DNA from: Nautilus pompilius
Taxonomy: Eukaryota > Mollusca > Cephalopoda > Nautilida > Nautilidae
DNA length: 64,000 nucleotides
Direction: 5' to 3'
Assembly: GCA_018389105.1 (NCBI GenBank)
Contig: JACATO010000095.1
Coordinates: forward strand, 2,787,501-2,851,500
Below, piece by piece: positions 48,832-60,700 of the stretch (its first letter is position 1; every line of letters begins with the position of its first letter). The position numbers and the translations under genes are program-made. Below the pieces are notes generated by a model. That model was not told the DNA's origin, searched no databases, and saw only the letters and a list, made by a program, of their open reading frames with translations.

Positions 48832-49600
48832 GAGGGGGGAGAGGGGGGAGAGAGAGAGAGAGATGGAGAGAGATGGGGGAGGAGGGAGAGAGAGATGGGG
48901 AGAGGGAGGAGAGAGAGAGAGATGGGGAGAGGGCGAGAGAGAGAGCGAGGGGAGAAGGGGAGGGAGAGACAGAGAGATGGAGAGAGTGAGGGAGGGAGAG
49001 AGATGGGGAGTGGAAGGGAGGAGAGATAGAGAGAGATGGGAGAGGGAGGGAGAGAGAGAGAGATGGAGAGAGATGGGGAGGGGAGAGAGAGAGGCTGGAG
49101 GGAGATGAGAGGGAGAGGGAGAGAGATGGGGGAGGGAGAGAGAGGAGGGAGAGAGAGAGATGGGGAGAGAGAGAGAGAGGGGGAGAGCGGACAGAGAAAG
49201 AGGAGAGATGGGGAGGGGAGGGAGGGAGATGAGAGAGAGAGATGGGGAGAGGGAGGGAGGAGAGAGAGATGGAGAGAGGGAGGGAGGAGAGAGATGGAGA
49301 GAGGGAGATGGGGAGGAGGGAGGAGAGAGAGAGATGGGGAGAGGAGGGAGGGAGAGAGAGAGAGATGGGGAGGGGGGGAGGGGAGGGAGAGAAAGAGAGA
49401 TGGGGAGTGGGAGGGAGGGAGAGAGAGAGAGAGATGGGGAGAGGGAGGGAGGGAGAGAAAGAGAGATGGGGAGTGGGAGGGAGGGAGAGAGAGAGAGAGA
49501 TGGGGAGAGGGAGGGAGGAGAGAGAGACGAGAGAGGATGGGGGAGAGGGGGGAGGGAGCGAGAGAGACCAGACAAGGGACCGGGGGGGGGGGACCCCTCG
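48832..49600 (+). repeat. Purine-rich (GA/GGGA/GATG) tract of about 0.75 kb
   Basis: The plus strand is almost entirely A and G, with T only in periodic GATGG words. Sub-motifs such as gagagagatggggagaggga recur many times. Stop codons are rare on both strands because of composition, giving 130-326-codon frames made of Arg/Glu/Gly or Ser/Leu/Pro repeats, which are not genes. Strand asymmetry of this length can form triplex (H-DNA) or G-quadruplex structure. Confidence 0.97.
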
Positions 49601-51722
49601 AAACGAGTGTATAGGGTGAAGGAAGCGGATTTCTGTATTTCCACCGACTGAACATTACCTCGTAATTAACAGGATGTCTGTTTTTAATTTGCTGTGAAAC
49701 CTGATACGAATAATAGGGGCGCAGACTGCATTAAAGTCCTCGGTTCGCGAGTGAGCGGGCGGACATCGTTTTCGACAACATCCCTACTTTAATTAAAGCG
49801 CACGTCTCGGCGCGAAGCTGATGAGAGCGATTTTACCAAACTCCGGCGAATCCTCCGACCCTTCCTATTTACCTCCCGTTTTATCTGTCGTAGTGTATCT
49901 AATTAATTTCTTTTAGCGGGAATTTGCTATAAATACGGATAGGAAGAGACTGGAAGTCGCCTGGACCAATTACCACGACGATTTTCTCCCCCAAGATCGA
50001 CCAGGACAATGCGCGCGTGTGTGTGTGTGTGTGTGGTGTGTCTGTGTACGCGTGCGCGCGTGCGTGAGCGAATCTACTTAAAAGGAATTATGTTATGGCG
50101 GCATGTACTATCCGCCCGACAAGTGTGTGCCTCGAGAAACAGGCCTGTATTGACTGCGTGCTGTCAATAGGCTGGGGTAAAGGAACAGACGAACTGGATA
50201 AACCAAGAAACATCCCGCGGCTCCGTTTCCTAACTTTTTTTCCTTTGAGAAATATTCTTCTTAGCAACATTTGCAGACCGGTATGCGAACCGTTTTCCGG
50301 TACTGAGAGAGAGATGAAGAGAGAGAGAGAGAGACGCATCCATGTAAGGAGTGATGAAACTGTCTATTATTGCCTAATAAATAACAGCAGGGTTAGGGTT
50401 AGAAACCAGATAATTAAATATATATATATATATACACAAACTGTAGTTTCCGAAAGTGGGTAGATCTACTACTACTACTGTGTGATGTTACATAGGCAGT
50501 TGGGTTTATGACGTAAGCTAGTTTATGGGATGAAGCAGAATCTTGCAGTAGCCTGATTCATGCAGTTATTGTTGAATCGAGTAATCATCGGTATTAATAG
50601 ACCTGTAAGTGACAGCTGTGTATCCAGTATTAGTGGATGAAGTACGCATCTTTGCTGGCAGTCAGCTTGACAGTATCTCAATACTGATAAAATTAGAAAC
50701 AGCTGTATAATTGTTTGCCGTTGTTATTATTATTCTTATCAGAAACATTTTAAAGTTTATAGACCCAGAATAGCTTTTTTAAAAAAAAACAAAAAAAAAA
50801 CAATGGTTACCATGTAGTTTTATTGTACCATTGGAAAAAGATGCTTTATTTTAAATTAACATTTATAACGAAATAATTATTCTTACTCGTAATCAGGATT
50901 GCCTTCGATCACACTTCGACAGAAAATACCCTCAAAAGAGCGTTTTCCGCTAATTCGCTCGAGCTTCCTTTCCGTCGACCACGTGAGAAGAAATCTCGCG
51001 ATTCCTTTTCGGATGTCGTGAAGTCTCGCCAACTCGCGATATGTCTGTCGTCGTCGTCAAGACGGTTGGTCAGCGGTTTACATTTCTGCAAACACGTGCT
51101 TTCGTCTCGGATACTCGGTCTCGTCTCACGCAATGCGATACATTCATTCAAAAAAAAACCCCGAACACTTATGATTAGTGATTGGAAAGTCTGCGGCAGA
51201 GCTTTCGGGGGAATTACCTCCATCTGGTATCAGATTTCTCTCTAGGTGCCTTAAATAAACAGGGGGCGCATGATGCTACACCGATTCCAGATCGAGGTTT
51301 ATTCAAGGATCGGTTCCTTCAGGGGATGCAAGGTGAGAATTAATTACACCACTAAGTGGTCAAGCGTACCTACCAGCTGGTCGGTTTTTTAACAGCATGC
51401 TGCCGTACACGAGCTTTTCCTTGCCTATCAGAAAATAATCACAATAAATCTGTCAACTGTTAAAGTTAATTTGTAATAAATCTTTGAGATTCTCGATCTT
51501 AGTAATAAACTAAAAACTTTTAGAAATAGTATGAGCAGGCAATTTTTTTTAAAAAGAATCTTTTCCCGACTGTGTACTCAGTAACATCCCTGCGCTGAGT
51601 GTCGTAATTCAATTATCGAAAATCAGGTGTCCGCTGTCCAGTTGATGCGCAGATCCAGTATTTACACGCCACCTACCGGTCTCGAGCGCGCATCGGAGTA
51701 GCAGTCGCCCTGCCGCCCAACA
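49601..51722. other. Non-coding stretch
   Basis: 49600-50050 has TTAATTAAAG and AATTAATTTC cores in GC-rich context and looks like regulatory DNA. There is a TG run at 50017-50040, a GA run at 50317-50334, a telomere-like GGGTTAGGGTTAG at 50390-50402 and a TA run at 50420-50434. No gene recognised. Confidence 0.5.
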
Positions 51723-51775
51723 ATGGCGAGAGCAGATTTATCGGCGGTGCCTGTTTTGCCTCGTTTGACGACCGA
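51723..51775 (+). CDS. Possible short first coding exon (weak)
   Basis: In CpG-rich sequence, CAACAATGGCG opens a frame (MARADLSAVPVLPRLTT) that meets the consensus donor GACCGA/GTAAGTTT after 17 codons plus two bases. Good Kozak context, a perfect donor and the CpG setting are in favour. The shortness, and the fact that no second exon was found, are against. Confidence 0.25.
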
Positions 51776-53639
51776 GTAAGTTTCGCGGCGGTCGTAATCC
51801 CTCGCGACGGCCGAAAGCCGTCAGTAACGCGGCCCAGACTCGATTTACGGCAGTCGCTCCGCTACCGCCTTTATCTCGCTCTTCGGTACGTCCAGAGTCT
51901 CGCGGCAGAAATTGGTAGCTCTTATCGTTGCCATTATCTTTCCCTGATCCGTGAGCTGGAAACCCATTTTAAAGGAAGAAAGGGGGAAAAATGACAATTA
52001 AGTAAAACGGCTTCTTAAGACTCCGCGTTGCTTTACGGCGGAAGTTTTGTCTAAAATTGGAAAAACGCCAACAAAGAGAAAAAACAACAAAGCGGCGTAA
52101 CTTTGGATACGGAAAGATATCATTTCGCTTGGGCCCCCCACCTTTAATTTTACTTAACTACATTTGCATTTATTGGATGTTACAATTAGATTTTCATGCT
52201 TTAATTTCACGTTTGAAATAACGAATTAAGTACTGACCAAGTGACATTTCAAAAGGTTGGCATTTGTTGGGCATTATGGACACCCTAAACAAGTGGATCG
52301 ACGCCCGAATTAGGAATGAGTGATTCATTTCGACGAGGACGAGTCTGGTCGACGTATGCTAATTTTATTGGTGGGAAGATACCGGCCTTACGAGCCCTGA
52401 TCACCTAATAAAAGTGTGGTAACATCTCTCGGTGTGAAATCGTCGCGTTGACGGGAATTAGACGAGATAAGTCGCAGAAACTCGAAACCTTTTCCCCCCC
52501 AAATGTGTCCGACAACTGTTCAGGGCCTTGTCACCCTCCCTCTCTTTCACCTTTTAGACATTTTAGACGATTTTTATGGCGTATATCTCTACAGAATTCT
52601 GAGATGGTAAATTTGACTTAAACGAAACCTAGGGGTTAACTACTGCATTCTTGGGCTTATGACTTAAGCAGCCACAAGGTAAGAACTCCACTCGACTTCT
52701 GTCGTCCCTGGCTGTGGTGAGTGAGTCAGAGGAAGGGGTCTACCCGGACCATCTAAGTACCTGACATCTCTTCAGGGTTTCCTAAGAATTTTTTTTTTTT
52801 TTTAATTTTTAAAATCACTTATTGGTCTCTGGGAAAAAATTTTACTGGTCGATGGTGGAAAAAGATAATAAAAAGGTTTTACGCTTTACCCAGCATCCAA
52901 AAACTAGATAAAAGAATCTGCTCGCCTATCGCATTTAGCATCCTCTTCCTTCACTCGGTTCTGCACCGAACGGACATAACACGGACGAAGCGAGTTCCCT
53001 TTTAAATTAGTCAACTCCCTCCTCCTCTTCTGTTATGATCGCTTAGTCTGGATATCGGAATAAGAAGCACAGAGCGAAAGGAACGTACCACGTATTTCAT
53101 TTTCCTCAGCAACTGTTAATCAGAATCTAGACGTACCAAGCATACACATGGCAAATTGCAGCCATTTAATCCTCAGAGCTATTCACAGCATTCTATGCGT
53201 AAACCTCTGCTCTTCGCTTGTTTTTTTTTTTGTAATTGTCCTCTTATCTACTGTTATTTTTCTGTCCATGTATTATTTTCACATCTTTGGCTCTTTATAA
53301 ATTTCAAACTTTCTGGTTTCTTTAAAAAAAGAGTTCATCTTCGTCAGCCCGGCACTACTGTATTAACTGCTCGATATTACAGCGGTTTCCGAAGTTGAAC
53401 AACAACTGAACAGGAAAAAATATTTCTAAAAATTATTAAAGTTCTTTTTATTCACCAGATGAGCAACACAAACTCCTCTTCGTGTAATATAACTTGTATC
53501 AGAGAAATATGTAAAATACATCTACATTTTAAAGATGTAAAAGGGGGGAAAACAAGCAGGATTAATTCAGGGGGAAGAGAGAGAATTTTAAAGCAAAAGA
53601 ACGTGAACGAAAACGAATTAGAGGAAGTTGGTAGGAGAT
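51776..53639. other. Non-coding stretch
   Basis: CpG-rich to about 51960, then AT-rich. T-runs lie near 52791 and 53220. No gene recognised. Confidence 0.5.
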
Positions 53640-53644
53640 GCGGT

Positions 53645-54620
53645 CCCCTCTGATGGTGATACATGACTCACGGCGGCTGTTGCATGCTGCTTATAACCCT
53701 ATCAACGAAAGCAGCTGGCAATAAAATCCATTTTCTTATCGGAGACGTTTGCATTTTTTCGAATCATCTTCGAAACTGTTGAAGGGAAGCAAAACGTTTC
53801 CCTAGAGCATCCTAAACATTTTCAATAGGATTTAGCTCAGGAGAACGTGCTAACCATATTATACAGGTAATGGATGGCCTGGTCTTGAAGATATTAGTCG
53901 ATTAAACAAAGCCTATGTAGACGAGAGTTATAGCCTATGAAAATGTAGTTATCTTCGACTGAACCCGCATATGGCCCGATATGAAGATCCAGAATTCCCT
54001 TCCCCACACTTCATTGCAGTCAAGTACTTCCCTAAAACACAGGAAATCCAATGAAATTCCAGCCCAAGCCCTTTACATCTTCACCAGGTAGTGATCTTTC
54101 TCATTAATGTCTGTGAACTGGCTGCGTGATTCCACGTTCCCTCCAGATGAGACGCATTGAAGACAGAATCTTGACTCATCAGTAAAAAGAACTCGACTCT
54201 AGTCACGTGGTAACCAAGCAACGTGTTTACAGCACCAGTCCCAACCGCTCTTATTGATGGTGGCGGGTCAAAGCGATACACACCGTAGGTAGGATAGAAT
54301 TTTCTTTTAAGCGCGCCCCCTACGCGTGGCTGGAACTGATACCAATTTTCCTGGGCCTCAGATGGATTACAAGCCGGTTGGGGGCGATGCTGAAGTCCTG
54401 CTTCGCCGAGCCAAAAGTGACACAGCGATCACCTGCTTGGATTGCGACCTGTGGTCGACCGTTAACCGGTCTTCGGACACCTCCACGCGCTTGGAAATGT
54501 CTTCATCGCCGAGGGAAACCATCTTTAGCTATTCCGCCCCTGAGCCTGTAACTGTCCAGCCTCCATCCTACCCCCAACTCTCCACTCTAGAGAATCTTCC
54601 AAACGAGTACAGCCACTCAT
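53645..54620 (-). pseudogene. Decayed, nearly full-length Tc1-like transposase
   Basis: The minus-strand reading starts at 54620 with MSGCTRLEDSLEWRVGGRME and then AGQLQAQ, matching the N-terminal helix-turn-helix of long Tc1-like elements (LEDSLRWRIIGRLEAGQ type). Near 54270-54110 it shows a decayed FTDESRF-type block with the first catalytic Asp region (ending DSVFNASHLEGTW). Near 53990-53880 it shows GILDLHIGPYAGSVEDNYIF then IGYNSRLHRLCLIDKYLQDQ-like sequence, the equivalent of the block FIFMDDNARPHRA with both Asp lost. The SPDLNPIEHVWD block survives only as traces. The end near 53690-53645 has INC..SSM...C-type residues and HHQRGPHLLP. Many stops and frame changes are present. The order and spacing match an element of about 1 kb, so nearly the whole gene was inserted. 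Confidence 0.82.
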
Positions 54621-55102
54621 TAACCTAACCCTTCAAACAAAATATCTTCACCTAGTCAAAATCGATGCGAACCAAAGCCAGTTTTTCTCTTTGAATGCCT
54701 TAATGCCAGAGATAATTTACATGTTTCTTTGGTAAAAGCTGTTTTACACGAAGCGAAATTTATGTTGAAAATTTGGTGAATAAAACTTTCTCCATTGAAA
54801 ATATATTTCTTGTTTGTTGGTTAACCCTTGGAAATCGGTGTGGGCCATGTCTCGGTCAGCTCGGTAAGAACACCCATGTTAAAGAGATAGTTACGGACGT
54901 TTGCTATAATCTTAACCCTGACCCAACTGTTTTATTGGTTAGTTCTATCGCGACTGATAAAGTCATTTGAACCCGAATTAACCATCTAATTTCTGTTAAT
55001 AATTTTCCGTTCTCGTCGTAAGACACGTTCTGTTCGTGTGCAATAATATCCTTGAATGTCAGTATCCTTCTCCTTCTCTCTCTCTCTCTTGTGTTACTGA
55101 TT
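54621..55102. other. Spacer
   Basis: May contain the outer end of the Tc1-like element. The terminal repeat was not found. The short frame at 54773-54970 has no recognised motif. Confidence 0.5.
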
Positions 55103-55440
55103 CATATTTCTCTCTGTACTGACGTCATCTCTCCCTCCGTATTGATGTCATATTTCTCTCTGTACTGACGTCATCTCTCCCTCTGTATTGATGTCATATT
55201 TCTCTCTGTACTGACGTCATCTCTCCCTCCGTATTGATGTCATATTTCTCTCTGTACTGACGTCATCTCTCCCTCCGTATTGATGTCATATTTCTCTCTG
55301 TACTGACGTCATCTCTCCCTCCGTATTGATGTCATATTTCTCTCTGTACTGACGTCATCTCTCCCTCCGTATTGATGTCATATTTCTCTCTGTACTGACG
55401 TCATCTCTCTAGTACTGATGTCATATTTCTCTGTCTCTTC
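55103..55440. repeat. Tandem array of 46-bp units, each with a perfect CRE
   Basis: Seven regular units place TGACGTCA at 55120, 55166, 55212, 55258, 55304, 55350 and 55396, exactly 46 bp apart. Each unit is itself two related 23-bp halves: tactgacgtcatctctccct + ccg, and tattgatgtcatatttctct + ctg. The second half has the CRE variant TGATGTCA. Units differ by one or two bases at most, apart from the truncated right end. Confidence 0.97.
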
Positions 55441-56469
55441 CTCTCTCAGCCGTCTGCATGCACAACTCTACGACTCAGCGTGGGCTCGAAGGTTCGAGAC
55501 TGAGGCGCAGGGTGCAGTTTGAAGTGATGCCCCCAGACAGGAGGGACTAGTGTCGCTCCTCCTCCTCCTTTGGCTGCGGAAGAAAAAGCCATAACTGGAG
55601 GCGCGGCGGCTACTTGAACAGCAGACGCCGAGAAAAAAAGAAGCCGGCTAATTTATTAAACTTTGGAGTCTCTTACCTCGACCGGTGCAACTGCTTGGTG
55701 ACACGGGCCGGCTAATAGTTTGATTTAAAATTGTAGAAATCACGGACACAGCAATACTAGTTTCCATCGGTATTCCCGTCATTTAAGTTGATAAAAAAAT
55801 ATATCTACGATGATCGCACGATAATCTACTATTATTCCCTCTGATCTTATCGTTCCGGTCGGTAGGGTATCGAGTTTTGCTCTCATTTTAAAAACCTCCG
55901 GCCGTAAAATCTTTACTGTTGGTTTATGCCGGTGTCTTTCTTTTATTGAAATAAACGCTAAATAGTAAAATTAAAATTTACCACTGCGAAACTTAACTCT
56001 AGAATGGAAAATTTACAAACAAAAGCAACGACGAAAACAATGGTTAAGGAATTTAAGACTTTATATAAGTTTGGTTCACGATCACCAGATTGAAAACAGA
56101 AAAACTAATAAACAGAAAGATCGGAAACATCAGCGACTATAGAAGCCAGGCGGTTAGTTCGGTCATTTCCCATCACCTTCGCTAGTAGGACTAATTAGAA
56201 GAACCTACGTTCTTGGACTTGGAGATTGCTGTAAAAAACGCTCAGTCTGTAACACATCTTCCGTTTCCATCAATAACTATAGATATCAAGAGAAACTACA
56301 AAGACTGGAAGATTATCTGTTTTAACCTCTGTTATTTCAGGAACGTTTTGAATTGAATAAAGTGTGCATTTTTGCTATCTTTTAGGTAAGGAAAAAGTAG
56401 ATGTAAACATATCTTTTGACGTGAATAATGTACCACTTAGTATCCGTAGTCATGAATAGCATATCCTAT
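55441..56469. other. Non-coding stretch
   Basis: No gene, RNA gene or repeat recognised. Confidence 0.6.
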
Positions 56470-56640
56470 AGTCGGAGAGACCCCGGGGCTAGTTGCTACA
56501 GTACTAGTAATTCCTGATTAAATGTATCGATGAGACTATAATCGATGACCGTCTACATGACGTCAGTTATAGCTTTATCTATATGCTGAATTAGGAATTA
56601 CTGGTACTGTAGTAACTGGCTCCGGTCTCCCCGACTGGCG
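56470..56640. mobile_element. MITE family copy 2 (best preserved)
   Basis: The left end (agtcggagagaccccggggc, tagttgctacagtactagta, attcctgatta) and the right end (reverse complement: agtcggggagaccggagcca, gttactacagtaccagtaat, tcctaattca) form long terminal inverted repeats of about 50 bp around a short interior of some 70 bp that contains TGACGTCA. There is no coding capacity. This is the structure of a non-autonomous DNA transposon. Confidence 0.85.
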
Positions 56641-57663
56641 GTTGTGAATAAACGTTCTGTAGTACTGATTGTCATTCTTACAACATATGACCAATGAACT
56701 AGATTATCTGGATGTTAGCAAAGATTTTTAAGCAGGTAGATCGCCAATACACAAGATGTGTTACCAAGCCACAATGACGGATGCCAAACGAGTCAGTGTT
56801 TCTAAGAATCATCTTGGCGCCAATTTCAAGACAAAAGGGGTCCGGTTATCTTTTAAGACTTCTTTCCTCTTTGATCGTCTATGTTTTCAAACAAATAAAA
56901 CAAATGTATTTCTAATTTTAAAAAAAAAAATCCCCAAAGTGAAAATATGGCATAATTTAGAATCGTGGGCAGGGTTTAGCCCAGATACAATCAGAAAATT
57001 CCATTCCAGTGTTACAGAGATTGAAACATCTTAAAATAAAGCTAATCTTTTTTAATTAAAGCTGTTTTTTTTATTAAAAACATTGTTATTAAAGTATAGA
57101 AATTAAACTATTATACAATCAATCTCACGAGTAATATTACTTTTAAAATTAAAAGAAGAAAAACGCAACCTGTTTCGGTGAAATTCACTTATGAAATTTT
57201 AATAATTGAAATGAAATTCCACACATGTTTATGAATAAAAGGAGCCTGACTAATTCATTGATGCAATTAAAGACAAACTAAAACTCAACGACCAGATACG
57301 GGGAATAGTTTCCACCCTAAGTAACAATAAAAGAAACGAGAAGAACGTTGTAAAACATCTTTTATCACTGATGCTGCAACCCGATTGTATCACACACGAA
57401 CGATAGCGCGTCCCTTTCTTAAGGTAGGTCTCGGATCTCATTACGTAGGGCTTACCAAATAAAGAGCTGGGTGTCAGTTGGACGGACATTACTTAAAAAT
57501 TCGGCGATACGCGATTTCCGGAAAGTTTCCCCAGGCAGATTTCGAAACCTTGCTAGAGGAATTCTCACCGTTGGCAGATTATTTGAGTAAGAATTCGGTG
57601 GGATATTTTTAATCTATTTTTTTTATCGACTGTATCCTTTAAATGCCACATTTTGACAGCAAA

Positions 57664-57665
<2 letters not shown>
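56641..57665. other. Non-coding stretch
   Basis: The 92-codon frame at 56756-57034 is Lys/Phe-rich with no motif. AT-rich otherwise. Confidence 0.55.

Positions 57666-57749
<84 letters not shown>
57666..57749. repeat. (AAT)n microsatellite
   Basis: About 28 AAT units with one AAAT slip near 57698, the longest triplet run in the window. Confidence 0.97.
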
Positions 57750-57750
<1 letters not shown>

Positions 57751-60700
57751 TATTTCTTGTATAGTAGATATATTTGCTACAATTTTCGGTTACATATTAT
57801 GAGTTTTGATGAATGACAATTAGGAAGGAAGGAAAGCTTCTATACATATTTTTCTGGTTTCATATTTTCAGCAGGGGTCAAAATTGGGAATAATGATACT
57901 AAATGGAACTGACTGAAGAGCCGGGAGATTGCATCTGGAACGATGTACTTCGTTATTGCTATTGTTTAGCTTTAAAAATTCCTTATGGTTAAAAACAACA
58001 ACAACAATAGCGAACTTTTAGACCGACAGGGGGAAGGGGGAGAGTCTATGGGAATTAAAATTCCAGAGGAGAATGATGTAGAAAGGCGCCAGTACTCTCA
58101 GATTGGATGTAGATAAAACGGATAGATCTCTTCTTTTTTTTTTCTGTTTGGAAGTTCTTTGTTTTTTTAGACAATGGCTCCGAAGACGGGGCAGGCAGTT
58201 GAAGCTGGAGAAGGCAAATGTCTGATTGGCAACACGAAAGAGATTAAAAGATATGATATCGACTGAACTATGAATGCGTCATCAGACCTGAATCGAAGTT
58301 AACTAGATGAAAGATATACCACAGAAGGGGCTCAGCTCTGACTTGTGATCAGAATGAAAGGATGGATCAGAATTTCTCTTCCTCTACCCCCACAAAATAA
58401 AAACTCGAACAAAGAGACATGGAGTAATAAAAGAGGCAGTCGGCCCAGTTTCGCGGGCGCACGTAGACATTTAAAGGGTAAATCTGGGCGAGGAACTCGA
58501 TAACATGAACCCGGGCCTGAAGTTGTGGTAAATGGTCCATTGTACTGGTGGCGTAAGAACCACGATTACAGAAGTTCATAACTTCAGAAGTGGTGCCGCT
58601 TCACGGAGTATGTCGCTTCTGTCTTTATGCCAAAAATAGATAAACGACGCGGATTTCTACTAGAGAATTTTCCCGTAGTAATTCCAACAAATTATTCTAA
58701 CTGAAGTCTTTAAAAAAAAAAAAAACTACATTCTCGACCCTCGGGAGTTATCGGGAAGTTACCCGCCAATGAGAGTCCAAATAGTTATTATTAAAAATCT
58801 GAATTCCACAAAAAACAGGTTTTAGAAACACGCCATCTTTTGGGCCGGCCGGGGAGGGGGAGGGGAGATAAATCCAATCTGGAATCGCTTCACTTTAGCC
58901 AGGTGGATATGACAGACTTCTTCAGCTGTTTCAGGTGAAAGTGGCGTTCTGACACCAGTGAACCGGAAGCTGCCAATCGTCCTAAATGACATGCGCAACG
59001 AAATCCCGCTTTGTGTAACCACTAAACTAAACATAAGTAACCTAACAGTATATCATCTTAGCTAATATAAAAAAGCTACTAAGCAGAATCAACTCTAAAA
59101 TTCAATTCTTTCCTTCAGTTTCCTAAGAAATTCTAAACCATTGTGGGGTCTTTTTAAACATAGTTTTCTCAGTAGTTAGCGCGATCTACTCCAAGTTCCA
59201 GCCAGCAGCCATATTTCTTCAAATGAACATTATTATTGTTCTTCTCTAATTTGGCAGACAGCAGTCTGTCCATGTCCTTTGCATTTATTCACGTGGATAA
59301 TTGTAATAATGGTTTGTAGTTATTCAACCAGCTAGCCTCAAGGATAACACATTAAAGTTATTAATTTAATAAATAATACTAATAATAATTTTAAAATGTG
59401 TGATGACAAACGTAATTTACACCGGCTAAAACCTAGGGAGACAGTTTTGAGCCTGTTAAACTGCTACATTTTGGAGACTGGAATTTAAAGTCGTATTAAA
59501 CAGAAGCAGACCGCAGTCAAAGAACTTTCCGTCAGGCTTATTTAATTTGAAGATGGATTGATGGTAGTGATTATCAAACCGTCATTTTTCCGAGATGCAA
59601 AGAGAGGATAAAAAATATGCGTCAGTGGGTTGCGTCCCCTAGTTAGAGCTTTTAATCGGCTGTTTCCGAGTGTTCGCTAGTCGGATGGCGCGTGGCGACT
59701 GGCAGGCCCCTTTTACACCCTGACGCCAAGAATGGGGGGGGGCCTTCCCTGTTAATTTTATCTTATCTAGAAATTTTACTGAAACCAATAGAAGTGGCTT
59801 CGTACAACCCGAGCGTATTTACCGCATCCGCATCTTCGAACTTGTCAGTGGCTAAAGGTTAACGCTAAAGCGTCAGTAGTCAGAACGCATTGAGAGAGAG
59901 AGAGAGTTTAGGGGGGCTCAGATGACACGCTGATATACGGTTGACGTCCAGAAACGACCTGACGGGAAGGGCATGAATGGCGGCTCCTCGGTATTGATCG
60001 TGAAGTTTTCTTCCTGAGAACAATAAGAAAAGACGGAATAAAAACAAATGTCTTGGATACTCCGGTGTGTCTGAGTACCCCAACCGGAACCGAGATTGAT
60101 ACGTGCGCAGGACAGTTAATGTAAGGGGTAGTAAACCGACACAATGGGTGGGCCGCCAGGTCCCATCACCCACGGGTCGTTGGGGGCACCTAGAGAGGTG
60201 TGTCCGGGGCACGGTGGAGACCAGGTACCATACTGGGCCCTAGATCTCCCCCCCCCCCTGTGTCTTCGGGATTGCTCTGGTATTACCCGAGGGGTGATCC
60301 AGCCGTGATTTCTTTTTGCTACAGTCCACTCACGGAAACACCACCGTAGAACATGTAGGGAGTGGGTCGGCAGCTGTATCCACCCTGGCCCCTAAAGGCT
60401 GTTTTGTTTGCATAAATGGGGGTCGAACTAACCAAAATGATCGGCCCGACAAAGTATACCATTTCTCAAAGTCGACTTACGGTTGCTTATTCACATTTAT
60501 TCCAAAATGATTCTTTTTTCATAGAAAAGGGAGAGAAAAAAATGTAAAGGACGTTAAATTAAGCAAAGTACTTTCCCAGAAGAGAGAGAGAGAGGGGGCC
60601 CCCCCCGACCCTGACCGAGACAGACTCTGCATGGACGAAGGGGGCAGCAGCCATAGTGATACCTCGCTGCTATGTTAAAAATACAACACTGCCGTGCTAA

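Noticed and set aside
48675-49655. Open frames of 125-326 codons on both strands
   Set aside because: They consist only of Ser/Leu/Pro or Arg/Glu/Gly repeats, occur in several phases at once and come from the purine-rich tract, where stop codons are rare by composition.
60110-60240. Ribosomal RNA-like GC-rich segment
   Set aside because: No stretch matches a conserved rRNA core that I recognise.
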